Both the position numbers and the translations under genes were made by a program. A stretch of 11,496 bases of DNA, taken from the NCBI GenBank assembly GCA_900618425.1, contig UZAN01055699.1:2766-14261 (forward strand), in the 5' to 3' direction. Under the pieces are notes generated by a model. That model saw only the letters and a list, made by a program, of their open reading frames with translations, was not told the origin of the DNA and did no database searches. Position 1 is the stretch's first letter; each line of letters begins with the position of its first letter. Shown here one piece after another: positions 1 to 6,182 of this stretch. The DNA is from Echinostoma caproni. Its lineage: Eukaryota > Platyhelminthes > Trematoda > Plagiorchiida > Echinostomatidae.

Positions 1-518
1 GTCAATTTAACTTCCATAATTCTGGAAACATCCCTGTCCTCGTGCGACGATTTACTCGCAGGTGGTGGACTGCCTGATCTGGAGCATGCATACGATATCG
101 TACTGATAGGTGGAGATTCAGGTAAGTTGAAAGCGTTTCTGGATAGTTGGAGTGCTAGTGTAACTATGTTCGGCATGAGTTTTTCAACTCCAAATTGTAA
201 AGTGTTGCTACACGACTGGTTGGGTGAAGCCCTCGCCTCATTCTTACTGAGGAAGTAATAGCGTATGATGATATGCTGTTGGTGTTTGAAAACCGCCGTT
301 TACCGAGGCAGGTAGTGGATGGCAAAAATTAAAGTGGTCAAACTCAAACCTGGCATGAGGGTAGGAAATCCTTAAACAGGAAATTTCCTTACATAAGCCG
401 CAGTGGACATGGCGAATGAGAACCCCGGGATCAATGCAATCAATGATTAGAGATACTGAGTGATATAGTTTAGTGTCGCATACAGTGACGCTCATGCATC
501 CGCAGATTATTCTCTTAA
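1..518 (+). pseudogene. RTE-type retrotransposon remnant 1: RT motif C region and C-terminal tail
   Basis: An open frame enters from the left edge and runs to a TAA at 256-258 (85 codons). It reads like the RT palm around catalytic motif C of RTE-clade non-LTR elements: the stretch LEHAYDIVLIGGDSGKL, then FGMSF, then CKVLLHDW. The usual Y-A-D-D is H-A-Y-D here, so the first catalytic aspartate is lost and the enzyme would be dead. From about 286 the frame changes (+2) and reads the element's C-terminal tail, including NRRLPRQ, SGQTQTWHEGRKSL, EPRDQ and LEILSD, with in-frame stops at 333, 414, 435, 462 and 486, ending at TAA 516-518. The thumb-region sequence normally lying between the two blocks is missing, so there is an internal deletion. 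Motifs are seen directly; the clade is from memory of trematode elements. Homologous tails occur at 2806-3010, 3751-4024 and 4440-4970. Confidence 0.85.
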
Positions 519-745
519 CACCAGGCTACATTCTCTATCTTGTGCTTGAATTGGCTTTCAACATTCCACTCTTTAACCTTCCTTTTTGTCCAAATGGGCA
601 GCCAAAGAACAGCAACTCTGATATCGATCTGAACATTCCAATCTACCCGTTAACTCTTTCATCGAAATGGGAAATCGAGATAGCAACAAAATCGGTGCAT
701 GACACTATATTATTAATGATTGTAGAAAAGTTCAACTCAACTGAA
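519..745 (+). mobile_element. 3' UTR of RTE remnant 1
   Basis: This stretch follows the decayed C-terminal tail and matches the sequence after the tail of the copy at 4440-4970: both have TCCAAATGGGCAGCC followed by AGCAAC, then a block with GGTGCATGACAC against GGCGCACTACAG, then a TTAATG-ATTGTA-like segment and a final AACTGAAG. The 93-codon open frame starting at 473 is therefore untranslated element sequence by chance open. Within this copy, CCAAATGGGCAGCCAAAGAAC (about 590) is echoed near 665 by CGAAATGGGAAATCGAGATAGC, a small internal duplication that the other copies lack. The end is set by loss of similarity and is approximate. Confidence 0.7.
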
Positions 746-771
746 GGAATCTGATAAGATGTTTGTATGAT

Positions 772-786
772 CACACACGCACACAC
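772..786. repeat. Short CA microsatellite
   Basis: CACACACGCACACAC, an imperfect dinucleotide run just beyond the 3' end of RTE remnant 1. It may mark the target or tail region of that insertion, but nothing else supports this. Confidence 0.6.
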
Positions 787-874
787 TAGAGCACGATAAC
801 TCTAAAAATACGAATAAATTCGGATTGCCTGCCAGGTTTTTTTACAGGCTGACTCCGACAAAATTGCCACCACC

Positions 875-898
875 CTAAGTGGAGCCGACACGTACCGT
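875..898 (-). CDS. Candidate last coding exon of minus-strand host-like gene
   Basis: On the minus strand a pyrimidine-rich acceptor (CTTACTGTTTCAG) ends at 899. The following bases, read in the phase left by the exon at 976-1035, give TVRVGST and then TAG at 877-875. The intron between the two would be 77 bases, close to the other short introns of this gene. There is no AATAAA on this strand in the next ~100 bases, so a polyadenylation signal is not evident. It is short enough to be coincidental; the match of acceptor, phase and spacing is the support. Confidence 0.45.
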   Translation of the reverse strand, partial: TVRVGST

Positions 899-975
899 CT
901 GAAACAGTAAGCGTGGAGGTATGCACAAATTCATTCTTGTTCAACACAGTGATGGTGCATCGAAAAACCGCTCAC

Positions 976-1035
976 CTTCATGCCGGTTTCAACCTTGTCC
1001 CTCAGATACAGTAGGACATTCGCCTCACGTAGCCG
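976..1035 (-). CDS. Internal coding exon, 20 codons, unrecognised protein
   Basis: This block has strong splice signals on both sides. The acceptor is a C-rich pyrimidine tract, CTTGCCCCCCGCCCCAG, ending at 1036; the donor is ATGAAG followed by GTGAGC at 975-970. The 60 bases are exactly 20 codons in phase 0, and the other two frames contain stops. The peptide begins RLREANVLLYL and ends DKVETGMK; it has a helix-like pattern of alternating charged and leucine residues. The upstream exon at 2036-2267 also ends in phase 0, so the joint would read ...FHKDQE-RLREAN..., a plausible continuous amphipathic helix. I do not recognise the family. The strand and phase agreement with its neighbours makes it a good exon candidate although no transcript is available. 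Confidence 0.62.
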
Positions 1036-1370
1036 CTGGGGCGGGGGGCAAGACACACGGAGAAAGAGAGTGAGGAGAATGGATAATTTGAACGGTAATT
1101 TTCATCAAAAGAGCTGATGCAAAGTAATTGGACAAATAGAACTAAAGAATTCGATTGAGTGTTATGATAAATCGTGAGTAAGGTTAGTTGCGTGTGTGTT
1201 GCACTTTGTGCCTACTGCTCCCCCCCCCCTAGCGTAAGCCAATGGTATTGATGAGTATAACATAACATTTGGTCACAGTATCAGTTGAGTAAACGGAGGA
1301 CTGACGAGGTTAGCAGTGAATTTTGGGGAGGCATTATGTACAGTATGCGGTCAGAAACGGTGCGGATTGA

Positions 1371-1736
1371 GACGAGCTGCGGCTTTTAGTGTCTGAACAG
1401 TATCGCCGCATTCGAGGAGACCTGATCTTGGCATACGAAATAATGCGGAACCCAGACCATCCATGTCGTCCAATCTTTTCCTTGTCACCAAACACTCACT
1501 TGCGAGGGCACTCTTTCAAACTAGTGCTCCAAAATTGCCGACTAGAATGTCGGCATCATTCATTCGCTCTCAGATTATGCACTACTTGGAATTCTCTACT
1601 ACCACACGTTGTTTCTGCGCCCGCAATTGATTCATTTAAGCACAAACTGGATGAAGCTTTGAAAAGTCTTAAGTTTCAATATCCGCAGAAGCGCACGAAA
1701 AAAGGACAAATTGTGACATTCATCTACTTTGTATGA
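1371..1736 (+). mobile_element. CR1/Jockey-group non-LTR element remnant: C-terminal end of the RT protein
   Basis: An open frame without stop runs from after TGA at 1368-1370 to TGA at 1734-1736. It reads YRRIRGDLILAYEIM, DHPCRP, NTHLRGHSFKL, RLECRRH-like RLECRHH, then TWNSLLPHVVSAPAIDSFKHKLD. This order (RGDLI, NLRGHS, WNSLP..VV.AP....FK..LD) is the typical C-terminal end of reverse-transcriptase proteins of CR1/Jockey-group non-LTR retrotransposons. The catalytic palm and endonuclease are absent, so it is a 5'-truncated copy, the usual product of incomplete target-primed reverse transcription. It keeps an intact frame to its natural end, which suggests it is younger than the RTE remnants nearby. 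It lies antisense within the putative intron 1036-2035 of the minus-strand gene. An ATG is not needed and none starts it. Confidence 0.85.
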
Positions 1737-1982
1737 AAACTGTGAACCGATTCATCTGTGCCAAATCCTAGAAAAGCAATCGCTTGTAAGTATTTCCCAT
1801 AATAAATCTCTGACTTTGATTTTCCGAAAAACAACACAGTACCAATAGGTAGAGAGAAAAATTCGCGTATGAGTCCACGTTCATGATCAGGATATTGAAT
1901 TCACGTACTGCGAACCGAAAATGGATATTAGTTTGCCCAATCTGTTCTCTCTTATGGGTAAATTTACCGACGAAAGGTTTGT

Positions 1983-2001
1983 GGGGGGTGGGGGAGGGGG
2001 G
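1983..2001 (+). repeat. G-rich tract, possible G-quadruplex
   Basis: Runs of six, five and six G separated by single T and A. On the plus strand this could fold as a G-quadruplex if a run splits. On the minus strand it is a C-rich tract starting 34 bases inside the intron downstream of the donor at 2035. Confidence 0.55.
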
Positions 2002-2035
2002 AAGGACAGAAACAAAGAAACACGTGAGCACATAC

Positions 2036-2267
2036 CTCTTGATCTTTGTGAAACTGGCGAGCAGTGCGACGAATCCCGTAGGTGGTCAATTGGGTCTGAC
2101 GTTTCGTTCTCCTTTCAGGCTTCTCATCCGGTTCAGTTGTGACAGGAACGGGTCCCTTTTTCGGACTCAACGAGACCGCCTTCACACGTGGGCGTGGACG
2201 AACGACCGGAAGTAGTGTGCCCGACGCACGGGATTCAACGCTACGATTACGTGCACCGCGTTGACTC
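2036..2267 (-). CDS. Internal coding exon, 77 codons, basic unrecognised protein
   Basis: This is one of the best-supported host exons. The acceptor is a long pyrimidine tract, TTTACTCCTCTAG, ending at 2268; the donor is CAAGAG followed by GTATGTGC at 2035. The 232 bases are one base plus 77 codons and are fully open. The peptide starts SQRGARNRSVESR, is proline- and basic-rich in the middle (VRPRPRVKAVSLSPKKGPVP), then TEPDEKPERRTKRQ, and ends in a helix-like TARQFHKDQE. Such basic, Ser/Pro-rich sequence is common in nuclear or cytoskeletal proteins, but I recognise no domain. It needs two bases from the preceding exon, which the exon at 2348-2439 supplies if the GTAACA donor is used. An ATG-less frame of the same region is the only open one for the whole exon. 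Confidence 0.65.
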
Positions 2268-2347
2268 CTAGAGGAGTAAATGTGTAGAGGGTTGGAGTAA
2301 AGCGTAGAAGGAAAATGACAAATGAATGCTGGAGGTTCAATTGTTAC

Positions 2348-2439
2348 GTACAGATATTCGTAGGAAATAACATTTTGGTTTCATTGTTATAGGGAGTAAT
2401 CATTACGTGTAGACCAGCATCCTTGGCTGCATTAGAGAA
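2348..2439 (-). CDS. Internal coding exon, about 30 codons, unrecognised protein
   Basis: The minus strand shows the acceptor CATCACCCTTGCACAG ending at 2440, then a single open frame, FSNAAKDAGLHVMITPYNN and onward to PTNIC. Both other frames have stops. Two overlapping donors occur: GTACGT (exon end 2352, better consensus) and GTAACA (exon end 2348). Only the second leaves two bases, which match the phase needed by the exon at 2036-2267 (intron 80 bases); the first would create TGA at the junction. The exon starts in phase 0, which agrees with the candidate upstream exon ending at 2529 (intron 89 bases). The peptide looks like a folded, not disordered, segment. I do not recognise it. Confidence 0.55.
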
Positions 2440-2528
2440 CTGTGCAAGGGTGATGTTTTTGAATCAGAACCAAAACGTGCATGATCATTCACGAAACAAA
2501 GCAAAAACTCGGTTTTAATTTGAGGCAC

Positions 2529-2616
2529 CTTTCTCTCATGTGAGCGTAAACCGGGTTTATGAACGAATACGTGCAAAATGTTGAGGAAATCGTAAAAAAT
2601 GGCATCACCAGACCCC
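2529..2616 (-). CDS. Candidate coding exon, 29 codons, upstream in the minus-strand gene
   Basis: On the minus strand the frame reads GSGDAIFYDFLNIL and on to GLRSHERK, ending at AAAG followed by GTGCCT (donor at 2528). It ends in phase 0 and so joins in frame to the exon at 2439. The acceptor (AATCCTAG at 2617) has a poor pyrimidine tract, which is the weak point. The frame is open well beyond both ends (from 2651 to 2403), so the true limits could differ. The plus strand over 2559-2741 is also open (60 codons), and I prefer the minus strand because of phase agreement with the neighbouring exons. No family recognised. Confidence 0.4.
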
Positions 2617-2805
2617 CTAGGATTTACCCCCGTAGAACACACATTTATGTTTTATACAGCAAAGAGCGATCTACAGAGCATCGGGATGGTGGCGATGATG
2701 GCCGAATTCGTTGGCGGGACAGATTCAATTGCTTTAGGTAGATTTGGGAGATTTATTTTGCATAGATGAAATCTAGTCACCTTTTTAAACATCAGTTCAG
2801 ATCAG

Positions 2806-3010
2806 TTTTCAGCTTGTACAACTATTAATCATGTACCTTCGTGCGGCGGTTTTGGTTGCTCATTTGGATGAACAATGGAAAGACAGGGAGGATGAAAATA
2901 GAGTCGAACAGAAGATAGAGAATTTCAGTGGTCTAGGGTTACAAAGAAATTGAGAAGATGCATGAACGTCACTGTTTCTAACATCGCCGTTGATCATCCA
3001 GGGCTGTTCA
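2806..3010 (-). mobile_element. RTE-type remnant 2: end of C-terminal tail plus 3' UTR, minus strand
   Basis: Read on the minus strand, this matches base by base the end of the copy at 4440-4970: GTGACGTTCATGCATCTTCT against ATGGCGTTCATGCATTTTCT, then CAATTTCT, ACCCACTGAA-like ACCACTGAA, CTGTCTTTC, GTTCATCCAAATGAGC, then AACCAAAACCGCCGCAC, ATGATTAATAGTTGT and CTGAAAACTG. The 3' UTR part lacks a few bases (GAAAGATAG) present in the other copy. The tail upstream is badly decayed, but CCCTGGA, TGATC and CGATGTTAG can still be matched. An apparent 40-codon plus-strand ORF here (2831-2953) is just the complement of the 3' UTR. The upstream limit is approximate; an N lies at 3026. Confidence 0.75.
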
Positions 3011-3320
3011 TTCAGTGAAACCATGNGACAATCACAGTGGTCCAATCTGTCACATGGAATTACGCACAACTCGGCGAACCAAAGACTTGCAAGAAAAAGT
3101 GAAATCGTGTGATAAATAATTGTTTGACCGTATTCATCTTCGAATACGGAATGCATTAGGGCAATCAATGGTATCATTCGATCCGAACTAGTTCGATTAC
3201 GGTGATAAAATCACTGTTCCAAACCACGGAAAAGTTCTACTACAGATCTTAGAGATGATAACAATTAGACAGAAGAATTCCACACCTCTGCTGAGATGTT
3301 GTAGATGAAACAATCGGCTA
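3011..3320. other. Stretch without a supported gene
   Basis: A 105-codon minus-strand frame spans part of this region but runs through the RTE remnant and the N at 3026, and has no recognisable motif. Nothing else seen. Confidence 0.4.
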
Positions 3321-3367
3321 ATGAGTGCGTCGGCAGAAGGTTGTATTACGCAAAGTATTTTGCACAG

Positions 3368-3481
3368 CAATAAGTTCCTTACCCCCTCCACGCAACGGAT
3401 TCTCAATCTCGTGATGCCGAACGAGGAGAGAGAGCGAAATGAATTGGCAAGCGACAAATTGAAGGCACTGATAACACGCAA
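3368..3481 (+). CDS. Candidate plus-strand exon within a 58-codon ORF (3321-3497)
   Basis: The frame from ATG 3321 to TAG 3495-3497 reads, in its second half, TPSTQRILNLVMPNEERERN and then LASDKLKALITRK, a charged, helix-like sequence with good coding character. A possible acceptor (GTATTTTGCACAG) ends at 3367 and a weak donor (CGCAA followed by GTGGGC) begins at 3482. Using that donor, the next block at 3551 joins in frame after a 69-base intron. Alternatively the ORF is a complete terminal exon ending WAEQ-stop. The minus strand is also open here with fair splice signals (acceptor near 3466, donor GTAAGG near 3381), but its peptides look less protein-like. Unrecognised family. Confidence 0.4.
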
Positions 3482-3550
3482 GTGGGCTGAACAATAGAAT
3501 CAGATAGTATGAGTGACTGAAATTGGATATTCGAAAATTTGTTCTTACAG

Positions 3551-3602
3551 ACCCGGTGAATCCCGAACAGTTGTGCGTCACAACGGCACAAGAACCGCGT
3601 GA
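3551..3602 (+). CDS. Candidate terminal exon following 3368-3481
   Basis: A good acceptor, AAATTTGTTCTTACAG, ends at 3550. Joined to the two bases left at 3481 the frame reads K-PGESRTVVRHNGTRTA and stops at TGA 3600-3602. Another phase is also open, 3553-3687, reading PVNPEQLCVTTAQEP, DKKRCARVDTYCSPFH and ending TGG-TGA; it would need a previous exon leaving one base. Both readings look protein-like, so the acceptor is better supported than the frame. The RTE remnant at 3751 lies downstream. Confidence 0.33.
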
Positions 3603-3750
3603 TAAGAAACGGTGTGCGCGGGTGGATACATACTGCTCACCCTTTCATCTTCCTAACACTAATCTCAAACGGAATATCTCAACTTGGTGAATGCAAACTG
3701 CGATACGGTGTAAATGGAGACAATTATAAGATCATAGGGGTAGGTAATAC

Positions 3751-4024
3751 GACACACTTGCACGATCATTCTTCCAAGTCAAGGGTAGTCAAAAAAAGAC
3801 CTTTTACGCGGGTATGAAAACCCTAAAAAGGAGAATCGGTCATACAGATCGCGCTACGCTGCCTGGATGGGGACCCCGGGATGATCCTAACCGATGGTTA
3901 GAGAAACTGAGTGAGACGACTGTCGTAAAGAGTGGCGTACGTGCATCAATTTCTTCGCAATTTTAATCTACTGAAATGCTCCCTTTTCTCTTCCACTCTA
4001 CTTTTAACTTTCCCATCTTTCTCC
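3751..4024 (+). mobile_element. RTE-type remnant 3: C-terminal tail and start of 3' UTR
   Basis: One open frame from about 3751 reads through MKTLKRRIGHTDRATLPGWG and PRDDPNRWLEKLSE to TAA at 3964-3966. LPGWGPRD..RWLE.L is the diagnostic tail motif of the RTE protein and is also seen in the copies at 1-518 and 4440-4970. The final residues are scrambled relative to the usual QWRSCI ending, probably by a frameshift near 3930. The following bases (CTACTGAAATG, TTTTCTCTTC, CTTTCTCC) match the 3' UTR start of the 4440-4970 copy and then diverge after about 4024. The tail has no internal stop, so it is less decayed than remnant 1. RT and endonuclease are absent. Confidence 0.8.
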
Positions 4025-4186
4025 TATCAAGCGATGGTCGGTGTTATCACCACAAGCATTCTCATCAATCTGAGTACTCCAGTGATTCAATAAATAGCAG
4101 AAGAGGTATCTCATGCAGTCAGAGAACAAGCATTACTCTTCCTTTGAATGATTGAGGTGGACCGACCTAAATAATCAATATCAGAT
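4025..4186. other. Short gap without a recognised feature
   Basis: Sequence after the end of RTE remnant 3. I see no gene, motif or repeat in it. Confidence 0.4.
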
Positions 4187-4369
4187 ATGAATACTTGGCC
4201 CGAAAACATCAAAGTGAGTTTGGTAATCATTCAGGCCAGTCGTGCTGGAAAACAGCAAACCAATCGATACGCTACCAAGCGCATGAACAGCCGTAGTCAA
4301 CTTTTACGATTGAGCAGTGGCAATCCCCTTCATCGTGCGAATGAGAGCGATAACCTCGCCGCTGCATGA
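4187..4369 (+). CDS. Hypothetical 60-codon ORF, Arg/Ser/Asn-rich, possibly an exon
   Basis: ATG-initiated frame reading MNTWPENIK, then ASRAGKQQTNRYATKRMNSR, then NPLHRANESDNLAAA and TGA. The C-terminal two thirds has coding character (hydrophilic, balanced codons) and is preceded by a good acceptor-like GGTAATCATTCAG ending at 4234; a donor-like AAA-GTGAGT lies at 4214, but the 21 bases between are too few for a normal intron. The stop lies immediately before an N at 4370 in a suspicious assembly join, so the 3' end is unreliable and the frame may continue. No family recognised. It could be a host exon, or an unrecognised retroelement part. Confidence 0.3.
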   Translation: MNTWPENIKVSLVIIQASRAGKQQTNRYATKRMNSRSQLLRLSSGNPLHRANESDNLAAA

Positions 4370-4379
4370 NGCTGCATGA
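4361..4379. other. Single N flanked by identical 9-mers: unresolved assembly join
   Basis: GCTGCATGA (4361-4369), N (4370), GCTGCATGA (4371-4379). Two sequence ends that overlap by nine bases appear to have been placed side by side with one N instead of being merged. Ten bases are probably spurious here. Confidence 0.75.
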
Positions 4380-4439
4380 AGAACCACGAGTCACTGCCAG
4401 TGCGCTGTTCGCATGCTCGACAATCTACCTACCATAGCT

Positions 4440-4970
4440 CCCAACACTTTTTCACCAACAGGGACGTGAAGCCCGCTGAAACCATCCCATGTTAAGCTTT
4501 GCTACTGTGCCTGGGCAGCTACATTTCACCCGGTGGACGCATCACGGATGAAGTGTCAGCTCGCATACAGAAGGCTCGATGGGCATTTGTCAACTTGAGA
4601 CATCTGTGGCGCCGTCGCTACATCCGGCTGTCCGTGAAGGGTCGAGTGTATGGGGCGACAGTACGGCCCTATCCATGAATTTAAGTCACACAAGTACCGT
4701 TAGGCTCCCTGGACGGGGACCTCGGGATGATCGTATCCGATGGTTAGGGGCAGTGAATCATACGGCTGGGTGTCGCAAACAATGGCGTTCATGCATTTTC
4801 TCAATTTCTCCGTATCACTAACCCACTGAACTTTGCAATTTTCTCTTCGATCCTATACTCTCAACCTTTCCTGTCTTTCTCCAAATGTTCATCCAAATGG
4901 GCAGCCGAAAGATAGCAACCAAAACCGGCGCACTACAGTGCATGGTTAATGGTTGTGCAAACCGAAAAAC
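4440..4970 (+). mobile_element. RTE-type remnant 4: RT thumb region, C-terminal tail and 3' UTR
   Basis: Frame 2 reads LGSYISPGGRITDEVSARIQ, then KARWAFVNLRHLWRR, IRLSVKGRVYGATVRPYP and TGA at 4676-4678; this is the conserved block just after the RT palm of RTE elements. In frame 1, from ATG 4675, the tail follows: MNLSHTSTVRLPGRGPRD, RIRWLGAV, QWRSCIFSIS, then the stop. About 95 residues normally between these blocks are missing, so an internal deletion has fused RT to tail with a frame change. The 80-codon open frame 4579-4821 is a chimera that begins out of frame in the RT part. The 3' UTR (4822-4970) is the best preserved in the window and serves as reference for the other copies. Confidence 0.88.
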
Positions 4971-5081
4971 TGAAGTACATCAGCGCCAGGGTGAATGACA
5001 CCCAGGCTTGTGCAAAGAGCATACCCAAATGGAGTTACAGAACTTGTCCAACAATGTGTCACCATTATACCCTTTTATTAG

Positions 5082-5146
5082 TGCCCCAGCCCCGCCCCAC
5101 CTATGATCCTCCCAGGGTTGATGAAGATCGAATTCAAGCTGCTCCG
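5082..5146 (+). CDS. Candidate coding exon, 21 codons, proline-rich
   Basis: A strong acceptor, TATACCCTTTTATTAG, ends at 5081, and a strong donor, CTCCG followed by GTGAGG, begins at 5147. Between them the frame reads PQPRPTYDPPRVDEDRIQAA-P, two bases plus 21 codons, ending in phase 0. An alternative acceptor at 5089 (GCCCCAG) would remove eight bases. The frame stays open beyond the donor to TGA near 5213, so a read-through form ending CYDREHL is possible. The ORF's upstream part (4949-5080) is partly RTE 3' UTR, so the exon is not its whole length. Unrecognised protein, possibly the same gene as the blocks at 5326 and 5612. Confidence 0.45.
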
Positions 5147-5325
5147 GTGAGGCCTCACAATAATCAGCCGCGTGTCCCGAGTTCTAATATCTGTTACGAT
5201 CGAGAACATCTCTGATAGACTGATTATTGCATACTTGAAGTTCACTGATCTGTGTGTATGCAAATCTCACCCATTTTCCCCTTTTCAAATATAACACCAA
5301 TGGCATTTCGTATAGTTGCCTACAG

Positions 5326-5460
5326 ACACTCTTTGGTATACCATGTTACTCGGACAACGACAGAAAAGGAAAGCATTTGTTCTCAGCCTTCCAATGCAGT
5401 TGGCAGTTAATTACATGTTTACTCTCTCAATGTCCCGTTTTTGTCCTTCGTAGTCAGTAA
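5326..5460 (+). CDS. Candidate coding exon with ambiguous frame
   Basis: The acceptor TATAGTTGCCTACAG ends at 5325 and is good. Read in the phase left by the exon at 5082-5146, the block gives TLFGIPCYSDNDRKGKH, then LFSAFQC, and stays open to TAA 5458-5460. The other two frames are also open for 80-130 bases (one reads TMLLGQRQKRKAFVLSLP), so the frame cannot be fixed from sequence alone. Possible weak donors (GTTGGC, GTTAAT) lie near 5398-5406. Unrecognised. Confidence 0.3.
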   Translation, partial: TLFGIPCYSDNDRKGKHLFSAFQCSWQLITCLLSQCPVFVLRSQ

Positions 5461-5611
5461 TGCACAGGTCACTTCCTTTTTGTCTGAATGATTCTGTGTG
5501 ACTTGCAAAAAATCTGCAATACAAATGGAAATGCCAGGATATTTCACGCAACAATACTGCCCCCTATCTCACTTTCAATTTCCTTTTTAATTGTAATAAC
5601 CACGAACCAAG

Positions 5612-5720
5612 ATTACATAATATTGTGTACCCAACTTTTATATGCTGACGAATCAAGTCCCGAGAAGGTTTATCAGGAGATAGCCAATTGCCTTAAAGAG
5701 ACTAAAACATGTGGAGCCAG
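5612..5720 (+). CDS. Candidate coding exon ending at a strong donor
   Basis: The frame reads LLYADESSPEKVYQEIANCL, then KETKTCGA, and is cut at GAGCCAG followed by GTGAGA, a near-consensus donor at 5721. Without splicing the frame would stop at once (AGG-TGA). The acceptor is less sure: ACCACGAACCAAG ending at 5611 has a T-rich tract somewhat upstream, and the 78-codon open frame starts as far back as ATG 5488. The peptide is hydrophilic, helix-like and contains two cysteines. No downstream partner exon is clear before 6180. Unrecognised family. Confidence 0.45.
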
Positions 5721-6182
5721 GTGAGAATCCAGTCGGTTGGGTTGAAACATCGCGCAACTTAGCACAAGTTTATCCCAATTGCTGGTCGTCAGATGGTTAT
5801 AGAGTTAGCAAAGATGTAAGGATTACAGCAAAAGTGAAACATGGGAACATCAAGACTGAGAAGACAGGTTAAATCTACTGACCGTCTTCACGCGTGAGCT
5901 GAGAAATCGTTTGTGAACCATTAGCATTAGTTCCCGATATTTATGAGATTTCTGATTTAGATTAATCCGAGGCTCCGAGAACAAACTATCACTCCCTTGT
6001 TTGGATACTTCAAAGACAGTTTGGTCGCACACAAGAGATCCACATCCAGTTATGGCATACCATGCTCTACGCACCAGCGTGTTGTATATAAGCCTAATCA
6101 CTCAATTATGGTTTTTGAATAATAATGATAATACACGACAAAATCAAGCAATCATACAGGAGGATACAGACAAAACCGAACC
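5721..6182. other. Stretch without a supported gene
   Basis: Open frames exist on both strands around 5850-6180 but none has splice signals or motifs that I can defend. A micro-exon-like block (acceptor at 5792, ATGGTTATAGAGTTAGCAAA, donor-like GTAAGG) is too short to claim. Confidence 0.4.

Larger units (their letters stand above)
1036..2035 (-). other. 1000-base intron of the minus-strand gene
   Basis: Between the exon ending at 2036 and the one starting at 1035 there is no further minus-strand coding block that I can support. The interval begins (minus strand) with donor GTATGTGC, has a C-rich tract 34-52 bases in (plus-strand 1983-2001), holds the antisense CR1/Jockey-like remnant at 1371-1736, a run of ten G (plus-strand C at 1220-1229), and ends in the C-rich acceptor. 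The other introns of this gene model are 77-89 bases long, so the extra length is largely due to the retroelement and its flanks. The parts 1049-1370 and 1737-1982 hold nothing else I recognise. Confidence 0.5.

Noticed and set aside
473..754. 93-codon plus-strand ORF
   Set aside because: It covers the last bases of the RTE tail and its 3' UTR, as shown by similarity to 4822-4970; there is no coding constraint.
2658..2731. Possible extra minus-strand exon reading IESVPPTNSAIIATIPML
   Set aside because: The peptide looks real and the end phase fits 2439, but the acceptor is weak and it cannot join 2616 in phase. It competes with the candidate exon at 2529-2616; I kept the latter because its donor spacing resembles the other introns.
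2559..2741. 60-codon plus-strand ORF (MNEYVQNVEEIVKNG...)
   Set aside because: Overlaps minus-strand blocks whose phases agree with neighbouring exons; no splice signals of its own. Not excluded with certainty.
2831..2953. 40-codon plus-strand ORF with a good-looking peptide (MYLRAAVLVAHLDEQW...)
   Set aside because: It is the complement of the RTE 3' UTR on the minus strand, matched to the 4440-4970 copy.
4214..4234. 21-base GT...AG intron in the ORF at 4187-4369
   Set aside because: Too short for a normal intron, and the sequence is open without removing it.
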